Positions 40,925 through 43,781 of a DNA stretch of 43,781 bases are shown here, piece by piece. The stretch's first letter is position 1; each line of letters opens with the position of its first letter. The stretch covers positions 1 to 43,781 of IMG/VR virus record IMGVR_UViG_3300017788_000050; one strand, written 5' to 3'. Under the pieces are notes generated by a model. It saw only the letters and a program-made list of their open reading frames with translations, was not told where the DNA came from and did no database searches. Position numbers and translations under genes: made by a program. Source of the stretch: a virus.

Positions 40925-40937
40925 CCTTCGTAAAGTC
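40925..40937 (-). promoter_or_regulatory. Copy of GACTTTACGAAGG before the replication operon
   Basis: On the minus strand the 13-mer occupies 40937-40925 and continues GTTTTTAT, so 20 bases are shared with the lysis copy at 2814-2833. No TATAAT box lies 7-10 bases before it. The gene start is 63 bases downstream, farther than at the other copies, so here it is not the ribosome binding site. That argues for a role at the RNA or DNA level. Confidence 0.6.
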
Positions 40938-41011
40938 TTTGTCGCTTGGTTTTTAAGTAAAAAAGGGTTTTTGTGCATTAGCATGATAACTTTTACTCAC
41001 TACGCTGTGAC

Positions 41012-41047
41012 TTAGAAAATCCCGCCCGCCAAAGCTTCATTTTCTAA
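41012..41047. other. Hairpin with GC-rich loop in a candidate origin gap
   Basis: TTAGAAAAT (41012-41020) pairs with ATTTTCTAA (41039-41047) around CCCGCCCGCCAAAGCTTC, a strikingly GC-rich loop for this genome. CCCTC/GAGGG at 41073-41088 makes a second small stem. The 298-base gap 40863-41160 has no gene and lies between the replication operon and the CCDC90-like gene, so it is a candidate origin or termination region. Confidence 0.5.
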
Positions 41048-41160
41048 ATCGTTGTTAAACAGAATTGATACGCCCTCTTAAACGGAGGGTAGTATCTTTA
41101 AGTTAAGTTCTTATTTTCTCAAAAAAATTATTACTGCTCATTATACTACTTAAAGAGCCC

Positions 41161-41553
41161 TTATCCATTAAAAAATGTCAGTTTTACTAACAGGCCTAAT
41201 ATAATAAGAAGTATGCCCTTCAGCCAAATACCGTCGGCTCTTAAAGTCCTTATATCTGCGCGTAATTCCGTTCCCAAGTTTTTAATTTCTGATCTAACTT
41301 CTGAAATTTCTGATTTTAAGTTAGATTGTACTAAAGCAATTTCAGCCCTTAAGTTACTTTCCACTAGAGTTATTTCAGACTTAAGTTCAGCTTTCATACT
41401 ATTCATGTCAGAGCGAAGTATGGCTAGATCAGATTTAGTAGCTAATTCCTGATTTTGTTCATTTATAGCTTCCGTGATAGCTTCAGCTTGATCTTCTGAA
41501 AGGCCGAAATGTACAAACTTTTTAACTGTCGCGTGAGTATTCAAAAGAGCCAT
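41161..41553 (-). CDS. CCDC90/DUF1640-like coiled-coil membrane protein
   Basis: The 130-residue product has the family opening TVKKFVHFGLSEDQAEAITEAI, a long coiled coil of 11-residue repeats (ELKSEITLVESNLRAEIALVQ), and a C-terminal membrane anchor ending LLIILGLLVKLTFFNG. Similar proteins are abundant in Rickettsiales and related to mitochondrial MCUR1/CCDC90. The bacterial role is unknown. It is transcribed leftward from the divergent control region, first in line before the replication genes. Confidence 0.85.
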   Translation of the reverse strand: MALLNTHATVKKFVHFGLSEDQAEAITEAINEQNQELATKSDLAILRSDMNSMKAELKSEITLVESNLRAEIALVQSNLKSEISEVRSEIKNLGTELRADIRTLRADGIWLKGILLIILGLLVKLTFFNG

Positions 41554-41576
41554 ATTTTTATTTATTTGCGAAATAT

Positions 41577-41696
41577 ATTATATAATTAGCAGGGGGTTTT
41601 TATGTTGTCAATAAGAAAGGGAGAAAAATTCCTTGCTTTTTTTTAGAATATTCCTATATATAGGAATATACAGTTTAAGCAATCTAAATAAAATTT
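41577..41696. promoter_or_regulatory. Divergent control region with a 22-bp perfect palindrome
   Basis: This region separates all leftward from all rightward genes. ATATTCCTATA-TATAGGAATAT (41648-41669) is a perfect 22-bp palindrome, 27 bases before the winged-helix gene start. TTGCTT (41633-41638), 17 bases, TATATA (41656-41661) forms a promoter whose -10 lies inside the palindrome, so a dimeric repressor there would shut it off. A TATAAT on each strand at 41577-41586 could serve the leftward gene. A 14-residue frame with AGGGGG (ATG 41602) may be a leader peptide. Confidence 0.65.
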
Positions 41697-41999
41697 ATGA
41701 ATATACAATTAGCATTAGCGGCAATAGAGGATTTCGACGTCTATACCGTAGCGCAACGCATAGTACTAAAAACCATAGTAGCGACTTCTGTGAATGGTGT
41801 AGCTGATATAAGTGCTTCTTATCTACAGGCCAAAGCTGGGATATCTAGACCTACGGTATATATAATATTAAGCAGGCTGGAAAAAGATGGATATATAACT
41901 AGAGTGCGCCAGCAATCTACTCGTCAGAATTCTTATAAAGTTAACGAAGAGAGGGTTCAGTATATTATACAACTATATAATAATAAGAAATCCATATGA
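41697..41999 (+). CDS. Winged-helix transcription regulator
   Basis: The 100-residue product has a clear winged helix-turn-helix: ADISASYLQAKAGISRPTVYIILSRLEKDGYITRV, followed by a basic wing and a helical tail. Being the first rightward gene behind a perfect palindrome, it is the likely dimer that binds there and represses itself or the divergent transcript. Replication-initiator-type winged helices are an alternative. Start ATG 41697; no strong ribosome binding site. Confidence 0.75.
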   Translation: MNIQLALAAIEDFDVYTVAQRIVLKTIVATSVNGVADISASYLQAKAGISRPTVYIILSRLEKDGYITRVRQQSTRQNSYKVNEERVQYIIQLYNNKKSI

Positions 42000-42039
42000 C
42001 GCTGAAGGTTAGGTTGAATCCACCAACTCCAGAGAAATT

Positions 42040-42480
42040 ATGATACAAGTTATACAAAATACCAAACCGAGGGTTCTGCTAATTCTATTGACACTGGTTT
42101 GTTATAATCCAGCGATAGGTAGCGATGAACTCGTGAAGAAGAACTTTGAGGCTAACCCAAAACCTTCTTCTGAGGAAATGCAAAAACTGTTGGAAATTTA
42201 TACAAAGCAAGTATTAAAAGAAAAAGAGGTTGCTTTTAAAGATGCAAAAAATGGAAAAATCTGCAGCTCAAAAGCCATATTACATTTACATGATCAGCCG
42301 TTATACGCCATATGTCTCTATGATTGCCTCGATAAAAAACAATACGGTTACCTTACTCTACGGCTTTATGGTTGTCCTAACTTTATTGCAAAAAAGAAAT
42401 TATTAGAGTTTGATCCTGGAAGATTTCCAGGGAAAATCGGAGTGCTACTAGGGGAAACAAATGAGGTTAATACAAAGTAA
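42040..42480 (+). CDS. Secreted hypothetical protein
   Basis: The 146-residue product has an N-terminal signal-like stretch (VLLILLTLVCYNPAIGS, cleavage probably near residue 27) and a mature part with an acidic helix and CSSKAILHLHDQPLYAICLYDCLDKKQYGYL, with four cysteines that could form disulfides. It overlaps the PLD-type gene by 20 bases, so the two secreted products are coupled and may act together as enzyme and inhibitor or carrier. No family recognised. Confidence 0.65.
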   Translation: MIQVIQNTKPRVLLILLTLVCYNPAIGSDELVKKNFEANPKPSSEEMQKLLEIYTKQVLKEKEVAFKDAKNGKICSSKAILHLHDQPLYAICLYDCLDKKQYGYLTLRLYGCPNFIAKKKLLEFDPGRFPGKIGVLLGETNEVNTK

Positions 42481-43060
42481 AAAACAAGGTTTTAATTCTA
42501 TTTTAATGAAAAACTTAAAAATGCATATTTACTTATCTTCGGCAAGTAAATTGTATAAGGCTGCGGTCTTTATATTAGCAATATGTCTCCCTTATCCTAT
42601 ATTTGCTTTTTCCTCGTTGGAATACAAAATTTGCTTTACGCCTCCCAATAATTGCAGCTCAATTATAATTGACCAGATCAATAATGCTAAAAGTACTATA
42701 TATATACAAGCTTACGGCTTTACTCATGAAAAAATTATTTCTGCTCTAATAGAAGCCAAAAGGAGAGGGGTAAGCGTACAGATAATTTTAGATCGTAGCA
42801 ATTTTACCCCAAGATATAAAGAGAATTTAAAGCGCTTCACTGAGGTTGGAATCCCTGTGTTTAAAGATATAGTAGCAGGCATTGCACATAATAAAGTTAT
42901 GATTATAGACCACTATAAAGTAATTACAGGCAGCTTTAACTTTACTTTAAATGCAGACGCTCGGAATGCAGAAAATATCATTGTATTAGACAATGTTCTT
43001 ATCGCAGGTGAATATTATCAGAATTGGGTATCTAGAAGAAAAAGTGAGATTACAAAATAA
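42461..43060 (+). CDS. Secreted PLD-superfamily nuclease/phospholipase (Nuc-like)
   Basis: The 199-residue product has a hydrophobic segment KAAVFILAICLPYPIFAF (about residues 33-50), preceded by a long N-region, then one HKD motif, HNKVMIIDHYKVITGSFNFT (HxK-x4-D, about 143-162), and ends after KNAENIIVLDN-like ARNAENIIVLDN. A single HKD motif fits the Nuc/pKM101 endonuclease and Rickettsia Pld group, which dimerise to form one active site. It may degrade DNA or phospholipid in the periplasm or outside. Start ATG 42461 has AGGGGA upstream; internal ATGs near 42506 and 42521 could be the true start of the signal. Confidence 0.85.
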   Translation: MRLIQSKKQGFNSILMKNLKMHIYLSSASKLYKAAVFILAICLPYPIFAFSSLEYKICFTPPNNCSSIIIDQINNAKSTIYIQAYGFTHEKIISALIEAKRRGVSVQIILDRSNFTPRYKENLKRFTEVGIPVFKDIVAGIAHNKVMIIDHYKVITGSFNFTLNADARNAENIIVLDNVLIAGEYYQNWVSRRKSEITK

Positions 43061-43117
43061 ATAATAAAAATACCTAATAAAGTACTAGACAATTATCGAA
43101 TATTATAATATACTCCA

Positions 43118-43197
43118 CTTATCACCTTGAAAGAGGTGGTAAGCAGGAGGCCTGAACATCTCCTGCTTGGGGCGGAGGTTTTCGTATTCCTTCGCCC
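43118..43197 (+). ncRNA. Structured RNA: three tandem stem-loops
   Basis: Three hairpins follow one another: CTTATCACCT/AGGTGGTAAG (43118-43143, one G-U pair, 6-base loop), AAGCAGGAG/CTCCTGCTT (43141-43168, 10-base loop, perfect), and GGGCGGAGG/CCTTCGCCC (43170-43197, one G-U pair, 10-base loop). The first two share AAG. TATAAT at 43104-43109 would start a transcript right at hairpin 1. Hairpin 2 hides AGGAGG (43145-43150). The next gene starts at 43233. Likely a leader or small RNA, class unknown. Confidence 0.6.
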
Positions 43198-43232
43198 TGT
43201 AAATGCGGTTAACATTAACAGGAGTAAAGTTT

Positions 43233-43760
43233 ATGACAAAAAATATTCAGAGTCACGAAAATAATACGTTTGATATTTCTGCTACTCCATATCTCGACGC
43301 TTGGAAAAGCACGCAACTTGCTAAGGCAAAGCTGCTAGGTATCGAGGTAAAACCTTCTGCAAACCTTGACTTTCAGGCTATTTCTGCTACAATAGAGGAG
43401 CATCTTTTACAACAGGCCCCGGTGAGGAATTTACAACACATAGTTGATACCAGTACTGACTTTGAGACGGTATTAACTGCTCAAGAACAAATTTACCTTC
43501 AAAAAGCCAAATTCTACAACATTGAGTTAGATCAAGACCAATGGTGTGCCTTAACCGACTTGCACATGTTTGATGCGGTTGACTCCTGGGAGAAGAAGCT
43601 GAGAGAGGCTATGTTCTTGGGTGTTAACTGGAAAATGAATGAGTACGATCCTGAAGCTCTAGAACTCGCTATAGAAGAAAAAGAAGAGCTATGTGCTATT
43701 GATAGCAGCCTCGAGAGACGTCAAGCCAATGCTTACTACTACTCAAGCAGGGGGGTATAA
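43233..43760 (+). CDS. Helical repeat protein of unknown function
   Basis: Start ATG 43233 has AGGAG 9 bases upstream; an earlier ATG at 43203 lies nearer the RNA hairpin and has none. The 175-residue product has three similar helical units: WKSTQLAKAKLLGIEV (about 19-34), QIYLQKAKFYNIELD and WEKKLREAMFLGVNW, each followed by an acidic 'D/E-x-I' helix. No family recognised. It is expressed behind the three-hairpin leader and ahead of the small membrane protein at 104-208 across the junction. Confidence 0.7.
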   Translation: MTKNIQSHENNTFDISATPYLDAWKSTQLAKAKLLGIEVKPSANLDFQAISATIEEHLLQQAPVRNLQHIVDTSTDFETVLTAQEQIYLQKAKFYNIELDQDQWCALTDLHMFDAVDSWEKKLREAMFLGVNWKMNEYDPEALELAIEEKEELCAIDSSLERRQANAYYYSSRGV

Positions 43761-43781
43761 TATGGAAAAGAAGGAAAAGTC
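43659..43781. repeat. Terminal direct repeat, right copy
   Basis: Identical to bases 1-123. It holds the last 33 codons of the repeat-protein gene and the first 20 bases of the next small gene (ATG 43762). Joining the ends at this repeat restores both genes. Confidence 0.95.

Noticed and set aside
43118-43197. Three hairpins as a tRNA or tmRNA
   Set aside because: No acceptor stem, no anticodon arm arrangement and no T-loop GTTCRA sequence; the stems are sequential, not a cloverleaf.
1-43781. tRNA genes, CRISPR arrays, integrase or attP site
   Set aside because: No cloverleaf-like sequence, no spaced identical repeats, and no tyrosine or serine recombinase motif was seen on either strand.

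Overview
The window looks like the complete circular genome of a temperate, plasmid-like podovirus (a phage-plasmid) of a Rickettsiales bacterium. The first 123 bases recur exactly as the last 123 bases, so the molecule closes into a circle of 43,658 bp, or else has short direct terminal repeats. DNA is AT-rich, genes are packed with many 4-base ATGA overlaps, and standard stops are used, TGA included. The host guess rests on families common in Rickettsiales (a CCDC90-like coiled-coil protein, an Rpn/PD-(D/E)XK 'transposase' nuclease, patatin, a secreted PLD-family nuclease, an ankyrin protein, a DnaA-N-like plasmid replication protein) and on base composition. It is an inference, not a database result. 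No integrase was found. A ParA ATPase with a ribbon-helix-helix partner argues for extrachromosomal maintenance.

Layout. Genes diverge from a control region near 41.55-41.70 kb and converge near 7.15 kb. Rightward, from 41.7 kb across the junction to 7.1 kb: a winged-helix regulator, a secreted protein, a secreted PLD-type nuclease, a structured RNA leader, a repeat protein, an ERF annealing protein with a YqaJ exonuclease, several small membrane proteins, a ProQ/FinO RNA chaperone, a lysis cassette (small membrane proteins, GH108 endolysin, overlapping Rz/Rz1-like spanins, candidate holin) interleaved with a DUF1064 nuclease-like protein and an outer-membrane beta-barrel, and finally parA plus an RHH gene.

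Leftward, from 41.5 kb down to 7.16 kb: the CCDC90-like protein, a replication/regulation block (winged-helix proteins, DnaA-N-like replication proteins, XRE repressor), ankyrin protein, SSB-like protein, ParB-domain/DNA methyltransferase fusion, TerS, a cargo island (RHH genes, broken gene, Rpn nuclease, MITE-like palindrome), TerL, patatin, tail-fibre modules, then the P22-like head and tail set (portal, scaffold, coat, adaptor, gp10-like hub, three tandem paralogous tail proteins, GNAT-like protein, three DNA-ejection proteins).

A 13-bp motif, GACTTTACGAAGG, recurs five times just upstream of genes that begin major transcription units (lysis, replication, TerL, tail fibre, head). At three of the five it follows a TATAAT box. 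It is the best candidate for a phage-specific regulatory element. Other candidates for new biology are the three-hairpin RNA at 43.12-43.20 kb, the triplicated tail proteins, and the set of host-interaction genes (patatin, PLD, outer-membrane protein, ankyrin, ProQ) carried by one small phage-plasmid.
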